Translations under genes and position numbers: made by a program
Notes under the pieces: generated by a model
The model's database searches: none
What the model saw: the letters and a program-made list of their open reading frames with translations, nothing else
What the model was told of the DNA's origin: nothing
Part shown: piece after piece, positions 10,751 through 21,221 of the stretch
Numbering within the stretch: position 1 is the stretch's first letter
Layout of the letters: each line of letters begins with the position of its first letter
Assembly (NCBI GenBank): GCA_013176395.1
Contig: JABMLP010000002.1
Coordinates: 2,223,057-2,287,056, forward strand
DNA length: 64,000 nucleotides
From: Venturia oleaginea
Taxonomy: Eukaryota; Ascomycota; Dothideomycetes; Venturiales; Venturiaceae
Direction: 5' to 3'

Positions 10751-12803
10751 ATGGGGAGAGATCGCTACTCCAAGCAGTCGCTCGGCGCACTCCACAGCCG
10801 CGTCAAGAAGGTGAGCCCCGTTATGTCGGCTGGAATGAAGCTTTTCTAACAACACTAGGCGCGTGTCCTGATGGTTGGCGCTGGTGGCATTGGATGTGAA
10901 CTGCTCAAGAACCTCGCCCTCACCGGATTCGGCGAGATTCACATCGTCGACCTGGACACTATTGATCTCTCCAACCTCAACCGCCAATTCCTCTTCCGAC
11001 ATGAGCACATCAAGAAGTCAAAGGCATTGGTGGGAGACCGCACTTCTCCAGGTGGCTTTATTAGCTAAGTAGTTTTAGTAGCTAACAAATGCGTCAGGTT
11101 GCCAAAGAGACCGCCCACCGATTCAATCCACATGTCAAGATCGAGGCATATCACGCCAATATTATGGACGCCCAGTTCAACGTCGCATGGTTCAAGAGCT
11201 TCGAGCTGGTTTTCAACGCCCTGGACAATATTGCCGCGCGAAGTCACGTCAACAAGATGTGCATTGCTGCCGACGTGCCCTTGGTCGAGAGTGGAACAAC
11301 CGGTTTCCAGGGACAGGTTCAGATTATCAAGAAGGTGCCGACGCGCAGGACAAAGGCCAACAAGAGAAGACTAATTGGTCGCAGGGAGTCACTAGATGTT
11401 ACGACTGCGTTCCCAAAGAGGCCCCGAAAAGCTTCCCAGTCTGCACCATCCGAAGCACACCGAGCCAGCCGATTCACTGCATAGTTTGGGGCAAGAGCTA
11501 TCTTTTCACCGAACTGTTCGGCATTAGCGAGGAAGAGGTGGCAGAATTGGACTTTTCCGAAGACTCTGGCAGCAAGGAGGAGATCGAGAATCTGCGAAAG
11601 GAGGCCGAAGCACTAAAGAGCATCCGTGACTCCATGTCATCCCCAGAGTTCACAAAACTAGTCTTCGACAAGGTCTTCAAGGAGGACGTGGAGCGCCTAC
11701 TTTCTATCGAGGACATGTGGAAGAATCGACGATCACCGCTGGCGCTCAACTTCGAGCAACTCTTCGAGGAGGGCAAATCCGTTCCAACCACAATCGCAGA
11801 TCAGGGTCAGGGTGTTTGGACCGTGGTAGAAAATTTCGTGGTGTTCGCGGACAGCTTGCGCCGGCTCGCAAGCCGGATACTGGATATGAAATCGCAGGCA
11901 GCTGGCAATCCGAATGCCCGACCGATGATCTTGACGTTTGACAAGGACGATGTCGACACCTTGGACTTCGTTACGGCAAGCGCAAACCTCCGATCCCATA
12001 TCTTCGGCATACCTATGCGATCCAAGTTCGATATCAAGCAGATGGCTGGCAACATCATTCCTGCGATCGCAACCACAAATGCGGCGACAGCTGCGCTTTG
12101 CGTCCTCCAAGCTTTCAAGGTCATGCGCGATCAAGCCAAGAAGATCCCGATGGTCTTCACATTCAACGTTAATAATGGACGAGTACTGCTGCCGGAGTTA
12201 GGTCGCAATGGAAATCAGGATCCCGTACCGGGATGCAACACATGTAGTGTTGCTCGCGCGACCGTTCTCGTTGATCCTGCTCATGCTACACTTGGAGACT
12301 TGGTTGATGGTATTCTCCGTGAGAAACTAGGCTACGGAGAGGAGCTTCAAGTCTTGACCAAGGAAGGAGTCATCTACGAACCGGATTACACGGATTCTGC
12401 AATCAAAACATTTGCCGAATTGAACCTCAATGGTGAGAACTTCATCACTGTTCAGGACGATGATGAGGATGCTCCAAAGGCCAACCTGATCATTGCGCTA
12501 TCTGCTACCTTGTCTTCGGATACGGCCTCTACGGATGGTGGCAAATCGATACAGCTACTGGAGACCGTGGAGATTCCTCAACGACCAAAGGCGGCTCCTG
12601 CACCCACCGAGGAGTTGATCGCACCAACCAACGGCACTGCCAATGGCGAGAACGGCAAGCGAAAGCGTACTGCTTCCGTTGCCGATCTTGAAGAGGCACC
12701 AGCCAGCAAGAAGGGCAAATTTCCTGCCAAGGAGAATGGTGCTGATGACCTCGTCGTTTTGGATGATGCCTCTGGAGGCGTTATTATCCTTGACGATGAT
12801 TGA
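10751..12803 (+). CDS. UBA2: SUMO-activating enzyme subunit 2 (Uba2-type E1)
   Basis: This is the catalytic subunit of the heterodimeric SUMO E1; it adenylates SUMO and carries it as a thioester. Four exons (10751-10810, 10859-11029, 11098-11334, 11385-12803) are separated by introns of 48, 68 and 50 nt and give 628 aa. The ATP-binding motif G-A-G-G-I-G-C-E is at residues 27-34 and N-L-N-R-Q-F-L-F-R follows. Zinc-binding cysteines are Cys161/164 (C-Y-D-C) and a later C-N-T-C. The active-site cysteine is Cys176 in P-V-C-T-I-R. The adenylation domain continues with [19 protein letters not shown] and [16 protein letters not shown], then a ubiquitin-like region. The C-terminus has a basic K-R-K-R (NLS-like) and two acidic-flanked hydrophobic SUMO-interaction-like motifs (V-V-L-D-D and V-I-I-L-D-D-D) at the very end. 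Complete and intact. Confidence 0.96.
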
Positions 12804-13159
12804 AAAAACCATGCCCGAATTCTGAAGTCTTCCACCTTGTATCAGCAGCACGGCGCTCCATTCCTGGACCACCATCGGTATCCATGCGCAATGTACAAAC
12901 ACAAAATTATATGGTCCTCACACGGCTTCATCTCCAAGGTTTGGGAGGCATTTAGAGGAGAGGCACGGCAATGCTGAGGCCACGCCTTTTCCCTTTACAC
13001 ATTTTGGTCCCCGAATTTTGGCGTTCAACTAGTTTCACAGATGCTTCCGGCTCGGCGCATTCAAGCTTCACAGTCAAACTTAACCATAGATTCTCACGAT
13101 TCTTGATTTTTTCCAAACGAAACGCACAGTAAATGAGAAACGCGTACAGCGAGCGACAT
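12804..13159. other. convergent 3' region
   Basis: About 356 bp between the stops of UBA2 (plus) and the reductase (minus). It should hold both 3' UTRs. No other feature was seen. Confidence 0.6.
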
Positions 13160-14493
13160 TCACATGACGGCACTCAGCCCACCGTCCAAATTAATGACGC
13201 AATTATTCGCATACTCGTTCTTCACGAGAAAAAGCGCTGCCTCTGCGATTTCATCGACGGTTCCAAGGCGTTGTAAGGGGATCTTTTCGAGGGCATTGCT
13301 GCGGGCGGTGGGATCCATTGCTTTGATTGTATATTAGTTTCCCTTCATGTACAACCACAAGATCTCGAGCATAGGATGGATTTGAATGGCGATTCATTTT
13401 CACATGGCGGAAAGGGAACTACATAGGTTGGCTCATGTAGATGTGTAGAGTAAGATGGGCGATGAATGAAAGGAGAATGAAAGGAGATTGATATACCCTG
13501 TGTCATGTCTGTTTCTATGTACCCTGGTACTATCGCGTTGACGCGGATTCCGGATGGACCTAATTCTGCGGCGAGGGCGCGGGTGAGACCTTTCTTGGGT
13601 TAGTATGGTGTATGACGGAGATGGTGAGGGGAGAGTGGGTGCAGTGGTTTGTAGACTAGACACATCACCACGGATGTGGTATCAAAAATCCTGCCTGACG
13701 GGAGAAGAATGAAAGACTCACCGAGAACTCCAGCTTTCGAAGCGGAATACACACTCGATCCTCTTCCTCCATGCGTAGCCAACAAACTCGAGATATTGAT
13801 GATACACAGGTTTTTCTTCGTCTGTGTTCCGGACTGCCCGCGTCTGGACCGAATCATGGCTTTACTCACAGCCTGACAGGCAAGAATCGTTCCTTTGAGG
13901 TTGGTATCAATGATATCATGGATACTCTCCTCCTTCATCGCCAGCAACAAACTCGAATGCGTCACTCCTGCTGAATTGATGAGGATGTCGGGAATCTGAC
14001 ATCTTTCCTTGCTCACTTTTTCGCTGGAAACAAACAAAGATTTCCAGATTTTGGGATCGGAGACGTCGGCTCGTGTCCCTTGGATGAGGAGGTCGAGACT
14101 TTGTTCTGAGATTGGAGAGTGCGGGTTCGAGGTTTTGTAAGTTTTTTGGAGGGACGAGATTGCTGTTTGGAGGTTGGAGGGGTTTCGGCCTGTTATTTGA
14201 ATGGAGTGGGATCCTGCTCTTGCGAAGGCGTGGGCGATGGAGAGGCCGATGCCGCGGGAGCCGCCGGTTATTAGGACGTGGGTTGGTAGTGGTGAGGATG
14301 TTGGGGTTGAGTGGTTTTTCCACAGGATTTTGCGGTTCACTGAAATTGGGAATGGGAGGTTTGGTGGTGAAGGAGCGAATATACGGGTGTATGAAAGCTT
14401 GGGTACTCGTCTTGACATTTCTGTTCTTTTGTGTTTGTGGTGAAGAAGATGGAAGCTGATGAAGGACGCTTGGACTCTTCTTCGCGCTGTCAT
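13160..14493 (-). CDS. short-chain dehydrogenase, probable mitochondrial 3-oxoacyl-ACP reductase
   Basis: Three minus-strand exons (14493-13722, 13589-13497, 13320-13160) with introns of 132 and 176 nt give 341 aa with frame kept. The Rossmann motif T-G-G-S-R-G-I-G is at residues 76-83; N-S-A-G-V, the catalytic Ser in N-I-S-S and Y-S-A-S-K (Tyr/Lys) follow. The segment after intron 1 reads G-I-R-V-N-A-I-V-P-G-Y-I-E-T-D-M, and the C-terminus is V-I-N-L-D-G-G-L-S. This is the FabG/OAR1 type, reducing 3-oxoacyl-ACP with NADPH. About 70 basic, Ser/Arg-rich residues precede the Rossmann fold and look like a mitochondrial presequence, which would fit mitochondrial type II fatty-acid synthesis. A second in-frame Met at residue 26 is a possible start. 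Another classical SDR role cannot be excluded. Confidence 0.85.
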
Positions 14494-14555
14494 CTGACCA
14501 TGGTAAAGCTCTTCAAGTCTTTCTCAACTTCAATTCACCAATATCATTGAAAGGA

Positions 14556-15813
14556 ACACACAGCGAGAACTCAATTCTTGGAATTTACAGAAGTATCATC
14601 TAAAGATCATCAAAACACCTCTGCCAGTGGCCGCTCCGGCCTCTAGACGCCATCGCGCGTCCCTCAGCGTCGATGAGATATCTCTAGAGTCGCCGTCGCG
14701 GCCACGGCAGAGCAAGCACACGAATACCACGAGCAAGCTACACGAAAGATGCGTCCACCAAAGAGAACAGCAACCATCTAGTCACCATCTAGCGACACGG
14801 GGTACGACGACGGAGCTCAAATACCCCACAGCATCACAGTTACTTTTCAAACCCATAGTCGCCGATGCGCTTCCCGACCAGCCCATCACCCCAGATAACA
14901 CTGCGACGTCCCGAATCGACGAGCCACCGATAGAAACGCATCACCTTCTACGCAACTCGGACACCAGACGCCCGGCATACAACGATCGACATCATACAAT
15001 ACTGCAATTACTAGACAACCTCTTCCAACGTCTCAGCAAACCGTCCTGCTACAAGCTGTTGTCCAGAGCCTTGAGCTTTCCCCCAAACTGTTGCGTCCCA
15101 GTTATGGCAGTGGCAAGAGTAGGTGCGCGACACAGTAAGCAGTAAGGGCGCATAGAGAGCCTATTAGCGGCAAATCCCCTTCTTGTAAGCTGGCAGACGT
15201 AGCCTTGAGCCTCTCCCCAGACTGTTGAGTCCCAGTTATGGCATTGGCAAGAGTAGGCGCGCGATACAGCAAGTAGAGAACGATTAGCAGCAGATAGGCT
15301 CCGACTATAAGACGGCAGGTCTATAGCACGATTGGCGCCATATAATACGGCAGCTACCAGACAGCCTCGTCTACGGGCATACCCGGAGTATCACACCCAA
15401 GCAGCGAAATCACGACTACGATGGTTACTATTGTCTCCAGCATCACACAACCAAATACACTGTCGCATAGGAATCTGGTGTAAGACAACTTTCACAAGCA
15501 GAAACATACTTAGGGAACTCATCAGCCTTGAGAGATAAGGCGAAACAGATAGACAAAGCTGAGCATTAGAGGGAGACTGTAGGTAGAAGGATAGCGAAAC
15601 ACGAGGCATTGCCTCTTGGAGTCTACATAGCACAGATATACTAGCAGAATAACCAGTATCTACAAGAGCCAGCGGGCATTTGGAGATACTAGTTAAGGGA
15701 AAAGGGGGAGGACCGAGGGGACAGCTGGTCTTGTTTCAGTGAACGGGGCGAAGTGGGGCGCGATGGATTATATAATCTATCACGTGTCGGCTGTCTGATG
15801 AAGTCCTCCTAAC
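14556..15813 (+). repeat. left inverted arm
   Basis: This is the reverse complement of 18032-19561. It contains two copies of a subrepeat (near 15060-15130 and 15200-15270) in which a Glu/Leu-like open frame is only fortuitous. The inner edge is the G-A-A-G-T-C-C-T boundary near 15810. Confidence 0.8.
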
Positions 15814-15920
15814 GTAGTTTTTAGGCAAGTGGCCCGCATATGCATGTGGCCCGCCCCACCAAAACTCGACTCGTTCACCTACTTCTTTCAACTATGTCAG
15901 CCTCAAAATAGCAAGCAGCC

Positions 15921-17645
15921 TTGTACAAAGAAGGTAGACTTGACCTAGCAGCTCGAGCCTACAAGCGAGGCGATTTTCGATCTTACACAGCCGCTGCAAA
16001 CGCGTACGATGTCCCGCGAAAGACCCTACAACGCCGTCTACTCGAAGTACAACCAAAACTCGGTTCTATTGCTACAAATCGCCTCCTCTTACCTACTGAA
16101 GAAGATACCCTTGTACAATGGATTCTCTCGATGGACCAACGTGGTATGCCACCTAGGCCGTCTGCTGTTCGAGAGATGGCGCGTCTTTTACTCGTTGAAC
16201 GCAAGCAACCTGCCTCTGTAGGCAAGGTCTGGGTTACCAACTTCATCAATCGCCACGACTCAATTAAATCAAAGTGCAACCGCAAGTACGACTACCAGCG
16301 TTCTCAGTGCGAAGACCCAGTACTTATTCGAGCCTGGTTTAAACGCGTACAGTTTACGAAAGCCAAATACGGTACACTCGATGACAATACCTACAATTTC
16401 GACGAGACTGGCTTCCAGATGGGGTTAGTCTCAACAGCAAAGGTTATAACGGGTACAGATAGGGCAGGGAGACCTAGGACCACGCAGCCAGGTAACCGTG
16501 AATGGGTGACGGTAATTGAGGCAATCTGCGCGCGAGGTTTTGCGGTCCCACCACTCGTTATCTTCGAGGCGGTAATGCACCAAGCAGCTTGGTACGAAAA
16601 CGGGCTTCTACCACCAGACTGGGCAATTGGCGTGAGCGAAAACGGCTGGACTACAAACGAGATAGGCCTATGGTGGCTTGAGCACGTATTTGATAAATAT
16701 ACGAAAGATCGTACATTTGGTCGCTACAGGCTCCTGATACTTGATGGCCACGGTAGTCACGTTGCTCCTGAGTTTGACCGATACTGCTCGGAACACTCAA
16801 TTATTGTACTCTGTATGCCACCTCATTCGTCGCATCTACTCCAGCCACTCGATGTCGGCTGCTTTTCAGTCCTCAAGCGATCCTACGGCCGCCTCGTCGA
16901 GCAGAAAATGAGCCTAGGCGTAAACCATATCGACAAGCAAGAGTTTCTACCCCTATACCAGCAAGCACGCCCTGAGGCACTTCACGAAAACAACCTACGA
17001 AGCGGTTTTGCAGCTACAGGCCTCGTTCCTTACAACCCAGATCGAGTACTATCGCTCTTACACGCTCAATTCCATACGCCGTCGCCCCAGCTACTCCCGC
17101 AAGGACCAGCCTGGACCTCAGAAACACCGCACAATATCACTCAATTACAGCACCAAACAACACTTCTAAAGCAATACCTTAAGCGCCGTACGCAGAGCCC
17201 TCCCTCTCCGACGGATCAGGCCTTAAACCTGCTTGTAAAATGTTGCCAAATGGCGATGCACAGCGCTGTCCTCCTTACACACGAAAATGAGAGGCTGCGA
17301 AGCGAGAACCAGCGTCAAAAACGGAAGAGAGAAAAGCGACGGTTGTATATAGCAAAGGGAGGTATTCTTACAGATGCTGAGGCTCAATCTCTTATTGAGA
17401 GAGAAGTAATTAGCCGTACTAAGGTAGAGGCTGGGGACCGAGGCGAGGTACGGCAACGAGCACCACCAAAGTGTAGCGTATGTGTTACGGGGAACTCGTT
17501 TCTCAACACAGTTGATTATGTCAAGACCTTCTTGACACCTGTGTTCTCTTGTTCTGGTCCGCGGGTTTGGGGTAAGGGCAATATCAGTCTGGAAGTACTT
17601 ACCTTAAGTACCTTCCCTTGCTCAGGTTCTTTGGAGGCTCACTAG
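15921..17645 (+). CDS. pogo/Fot-type DDE transposase, early stop at codon 6
   Basis: The open frame of about 574 codons has an N-terminal helix-turn-helix (A-A-A-N-A-Y-D-V-P-R-K-T-L), a CENP-B-type DNA-binding segment (V-T-N-F-I-N-R-H) and a DDE_1 catalytic core. Asp161 is in N-F-D-E-T-G, Asp275 in I-L-D-G-H-G-S-H and Asp311 in Q-P-L-D-V-G. The natural ATG appears to be at 15894, but codon 6 is TAG (15909-15911); the frame then continues from a TTG. Unless a downstream ATG is used or the stop is bypassed, no full transposase is made. The C-terminus reaches K-C-S-V-C, where relatives continue into a C-C-H-C zinc knuckle (compare 28400-28450), but here runs into unrelated sequence, so the end looks replaced. 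Confidence 0.85.
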   Translation: MYKEGRLDLAARAYKRGDFRSYTAAANAYDVPRKTLQRRLLEVQPKLGSIATNRLLLPTEEDTLVQWILSMDQRGMPPRPSAVREMARLLLVERKQPASVGKVWVTNFINRHDSIKSKCNRKYDYQRSQCEDPVLIRAWFKRVQFTKAKYGTLDDNTYNFDETGFQMGLVSTAKVITGTDRAGRPRTTQPGNREWVTVIEAICARGFAVPPLVIFEAVMHQAAWYENGLLPPDWAIGVSENGWTTNEIGLWWLEHVFDKYTKDRTFGRYRLLILDGHGSHVAPEFDRYCSEHSIIVLCMPPHSSHLLQPLDVGCFSVLKRSYGRLVEQKMSLGVNHIDKQEFLPLYQQARPEALHENNLRSGFAATGLVPYNPDRVLSLLHAQFHTPSPQLLPQGPAWTSETPHNITQLQHQTTLLKQYLKRRTQSPPSPTDQALNLLVKCCQMAMHSAVLLTHENERLRSENQRQKRKREKRRLYIAKGGILTDAEAQSLIEREVISRTKVEAGDRGEVRQRAPPKCSVCVTGNSFLNTVDYVKTFLTPVFSCSGPRVWGKGNISLEVLTLSTFPCSGSLEAH

Positions 17646-17961
17646 ATCCTAGCCATCCGATGTATCTCCCAATTCAATTGTAGTCTAACCGATTTGATCC
17701 TCAGATCAATCCTGAACGCTTGTCGGTTAGTATGAAGGTTGGGGGTGGGCTTGCTCCGTGTGCATATGACTTGTGCTTGATTGTATCTAAGTAAAAGGTC
17801 GTTACTGTAGTAGGTTGAAGAAGCTCCTATGTGAGAAACATAACATGAGATAACCACGAAGAGAGAAAGGAAAGTCCGTCCAACGTCCTCCCTATATACC
17901 CTTCTAGTTCTAGATGCCGAGGTGTATTTCCACACCTCTTGGCTCTTCCCACACTTCCCAC

Positions 17962-17984
17962 ACTGATTGATTGATTGATTGATT
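17962..17984. repeat. (TGAT)n microsatellite
   Basis: About five tandem TGAT/TTGA units lie between the transposase gene and the right inverted arm. Confidence 0.8.
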
Positions 17985-18031
17985 TTATCCTACTCGGTTG
18001 CAGCCGCCTAATCACGCAGCTATGTCCGGTT

Positions 18032-19561
18032 AGAAGGACTTCATCAGACAGCCGACACGTGATAGATTATATAATCCATCGCGCCCCACTTCGCCCCGTT
18101 CACTGAAACAAGACCAGCTGTCCCCTCGGTCCTCCCCCTTTTCCCTTAACTAGTATCTCCAAATGCCCGCTGGCTCTTGTAGATACTGGTTATTCTGCTA
18201 GTATATCTGTGCTATGTAGACTCCAAGAGGCAATGCCTCGTGTTTCGCTATCCTTCTACCTACAGTCTCCCTCTAATGCTCAGCTTTGTCTATCTGTTTC
18301 GCCTTATCTCTCAAGGCCAATGGGTTCCCTAAGTATGTTTCTGCTTGTGAAAGTTGCCTTGCACCAGATTCCTATGCGGCAGTGTATTTGGTTGTGTGAT
18401 GCTGGAGACAATAGTAACCATCGTAGTCGTGATTTCGCTGCTTGGGTGTGATACTCCGGGTATGCCCGTAGACGAGGCTGTCTGGTAGCTGCCGTATTAT
18501 ATGGCGCCAATCGTGCTATAGTCCTGCCGTCTTATAGTCGGAGCCTACCTGCTGCTAATCGCTCTCCCTACTTGCTATATCGCGCTCCTACTCTTGCCAA
18601 TGCCATAACTGGGACGCAACAGTCTGGGGAGAGGCTCAAGGCTACGTCTGCTAGCTTACAGGGAGGAAATTTGCCGCCAATAGGCTCCTTCTATGCGTCC
18701 CTACTACTTACTGTGTCGCGCACCTACTCTTGCCAATGCCATAACTGGGACGCAACAGTTTGGGGAGAGGCTCAAGGCTCTGAACATCAGCTTGCAGCAG
18801 GACGGTTTGCGGAGACGATAGTAGATGAGGTTCTCTAGCAGCTGCCGTATCGTGTCGCACCGATTGTGTTGTAGACCTGTCGTCTTATAGTCGGAGCCTA
18901 TCTGCTGCTAGTCGCTCTCCCTGCTTGCTATATCGCGCTCCTACTCTTGCCAATGCCATAACTGGGACGCAACAGTCTGGGGAGAGGCTCAAGGCTACGT
19001 CTGCTAGCTTACAGGGAGGGGATCTGCCGCCAATAAGCTCCTTCTATGCGTCCTTACTACTTACTGTGTCGCGCACCTACTCTCGCCAATGCCTATAACT
19101 GGGAGGCAACAGTTTGGGGAGAGGCTCAAGGCTCTGGGCAACAGCTTGTAGCAGAACGATTTGCCAAAACGTTGGGAGAGGTTGTCTAGTCGTTGCAGTG
19201 GTGTGTGGTGCCGATTGTTGCACACCGGGCGTCTGGTGTTTGAGTTGTGTTGAAGGTATTGCCATTCTAGCGGTGACTCGTCGACTCGGAGCGTTGCAGT
19301 GTTATCTGGGGTGATGGACTAGCCGGGAGATAGTGACTAGATGGTTGCTGTTGTCTTTGGTGGACGCATCGTTCGTGTAGCTTGCTCATGTATTCGTGTG
19401 CTTGCTATGCCGTGGCCGCGACGGCGACTCTAGAGGTATCTCATCGACGCTGAGGGACGCGCGATGGCGTCTAGAGGCCGGAGCGGCCACTGGCAGAGGT
19501 GTTTTGATGATCTTTAGATGATACTTGTGTAAGTTCCATAAATTGAGTTCTCGCTGTGTGT
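18032..19561 (-). repeat. right inverted arm with tandem subrepeats
   Basis: This is the reverse complement of the left arm. It carries four copies of a segment containing C-T-C-T-T-G-C-C-A-A-T-G-C-C and GGGACGCAACAGT (starting near 18588, 18725, 18949 and 19077), against two in the left arm. This copy-number difference accounts for the extra length of about 270 bp. Confidence 0.8.
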
Positions 19562-20026
19562 GCTGTTTTTCACTTCCCACACTGTGGGCAATGCCAAGTG
19601 CTGTGGGAACTGTGGGAATATCACGTGACCCATGCACGTACTATTCTCTCTTAGGACTGACCTGGTTGCACCAGTCCCCTCTTGTGCGCCCAAAGGATTC
19701 CACTCCACATCAGTCCTAACAACAACTTCTTGTTATCCAACCATCCTCTGCAAGTCCCGCTGTCCCTGCTCTTCGGTCTTGAGGTGATCTGTAACACAAA
19801 GAAGTCCTTCAGTGAATGTAGACTTACATCCTCGGCGTGGCAAATAATATTGCACAATGAAGGGCCAATATATCCGTCAGCGCTGTCCATTATGGATTGC
19901 GAGATTCACTCACCAAGAGTTATGGGTATTGTGCAATGTCTGATGCACTGCTAATTTGTAAGGTTGTGTTTTCTACGCTACTCCAACCGCAGATGGATCT
20001 GACGCGGAAGAATTGGCCACACAATA
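19562..20026. other. intergenic between transposons
   Basis: No gene, tRNA or repeat recognised. Confidence 0.4.
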
Positions 20027-20197
20027 TGTGACGGCACGGCACGTGACCATTCAATCACGTGCTGTGGCTCGTGCACTTTCTACTTAGTCGGAGTTTCCTT
20101 ACGAAACTCTCACCTCTCTACCTTAGATCCTAAGTGTAATTCGGTGACATGTTCTGAAGTGTCTTGTGCCTTCGTATGGATATGCCGTGCCGTCACA
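20027..20197 (+). mobile_element. solo LTR-like element, 171 bp, TSD CAATA
   Basis: The element starts TGTGACGGCACGGCA and ends in the exact reverse complement TGCCGTGCCGTCACA. It is flanked on both sides by CAATA (20022-20026 and 20198-20202), a 5-bp target duplication. TG...CA ends and a 5-bp duplication fit a solo LTR of a Ty3-type retroelement; a small MITE is the alternative. A related copy is at 21048-21221 and a diverged one at 25041-25220. Confidence 0.7.
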
Positions 20198-20441
20198 CAA
20201 TACTTTCCAGATGCCAGCCAAGATCGCTGGTTTCAACAATTTGATTTGATTTGATTTGATGGTGATTTACGTCGGGGAAGAATGGTCAAAGACCAAGCCC
20301 CTGAGCTTCCCTAGAGGCATAATAACGTGCTAAGCAGAGATAAGTATATATTTTAGAAAGCATTTTAAGCCGAAGCGGATATGCTATCCGTATAGCAGCT
20401 GTATAACCAATCCTATCCCCACTACATAGGACTAAGGTATT

Positions 20442-20805
20442 TGTTACGCAGAGGCTATGGCTCAAGTAATATAGCTGGAATTGGCTATTCCGTACAGTGA
20501 GGTTCAAGTAATCCTGGGGCGACAATATCGTATCAAACAAGTGTAGCGAAGTTTGTGAGATATAAGAGTCGTGAATTGTGCTAAGTAACTAAAGCAATAG
20601 CGAAGTAACTATGAGAGTGAAGATACGAGATACTGAGGGAGCAGTGTCTCGTCCTTTATATAGAGATCCCATCTCTATGAAAATCCTCCGTTCATTATGA
20701 TCATCCCGATCATGATGAACAGCCTGAGCGGAATGAACACAAACGTTCATTCTGCTTACCTTGCCAAGAATGATCAACCACGTGATCCTTCAACCCCGTG
20801 TAACA
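20442..20805 (-). mobile_element. LTR-like sequence with internal TATA box
   Basis: Read on the minus strand it begins TGTTACACGGGG and ends GCGTAACA, about 364 bp. It contains a TATATAAAGG promoter-like box near 20660-20652, followed by a T/C-rich leader, the layout of an LTR promoter. No matching 5-bp duplication was found at the edges, and no retroelement coding region follows, so it would be a relic. Confidence 0.4.
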
Positions 20806-21047
20806 ATCATCCAATCATAAGAAGACATGATGGTATGCACTTAGGAATCCAAATGCATACGAATGCATCAAATATAATCCTGTACACGCTCACGTGACAG
20901 TATCCGTAACAGTATTCCAGAACTTTAAGACTCCTATCAGAGAGGAATCTATAACCCCTTGGAATCAAACTTCTAGGAGACAGTGATTAAACCACCTAGA
21001 TAGAAGTAGATAATTGAATTATGAACCCTCTTCTATAGAAGATACCC

Positions 21048-21221
21048 TGTGACGGGACGGCACGTGACCATTAAATCAAGTGTCGTGGCTCGTGCACTTT
21101 CCCTACTTAGTCGGAGTTTCCTTACGAAACTCTTACCTCTCTACCTTAGATCCTAAGTGTAAATTCGGTGACATGTTCTGAAGTGCCTTGTGCCTTTGTA
21201 TGGATATGCCGTGCCGTCACA
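21048..21221 (+). mobile_element. second solo LTR-like copy, 174 bp
   Basis: It is a close copy of 20027-20197 with a few substitutions and small insertions (start TGTGACGGGACGGCA, end TGCCGTGCCGTCACA). The flanks (TACCC and TTATC) do not form a duplication, so a flank may have been rearranged. Confidence 0.7.

Larger units (their letters stand above)
14556..19561. mobile_element. pogo/Fot-type DNA transposon with 1.3-1.5-kb inverted arms
   Basis: A transposase gene (15921-17645) lies between two long inverted arms: left 14556-15813 and right 18032-19561. The arms match almost base for base in reverse complement over most of their length; for example the segments around 15332-15538 and 18304-18510 differ at only a few positions. 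The right arm is longer because it has more copies of an internal repeat. The outermost shared 21 nt include ACACACAGCG. I see no TA duplication at the outer edges, so the true element ends may lie inside the arms, or the arms may be a separate older palindrome. Confidence 0.7.

Noticed and set aside
10565..10849. Open frame across the QNG1/UBA2 promoter
   Set aside because: It runs through the UBA2 start and first intron and has no family match.
14627..15145. Open frame of 172 codons in the left inverted arm
   Set aside because: It has no motif, is only partly kept in the other arm and lies in repeat DNA; a gag-like start could not be supported.
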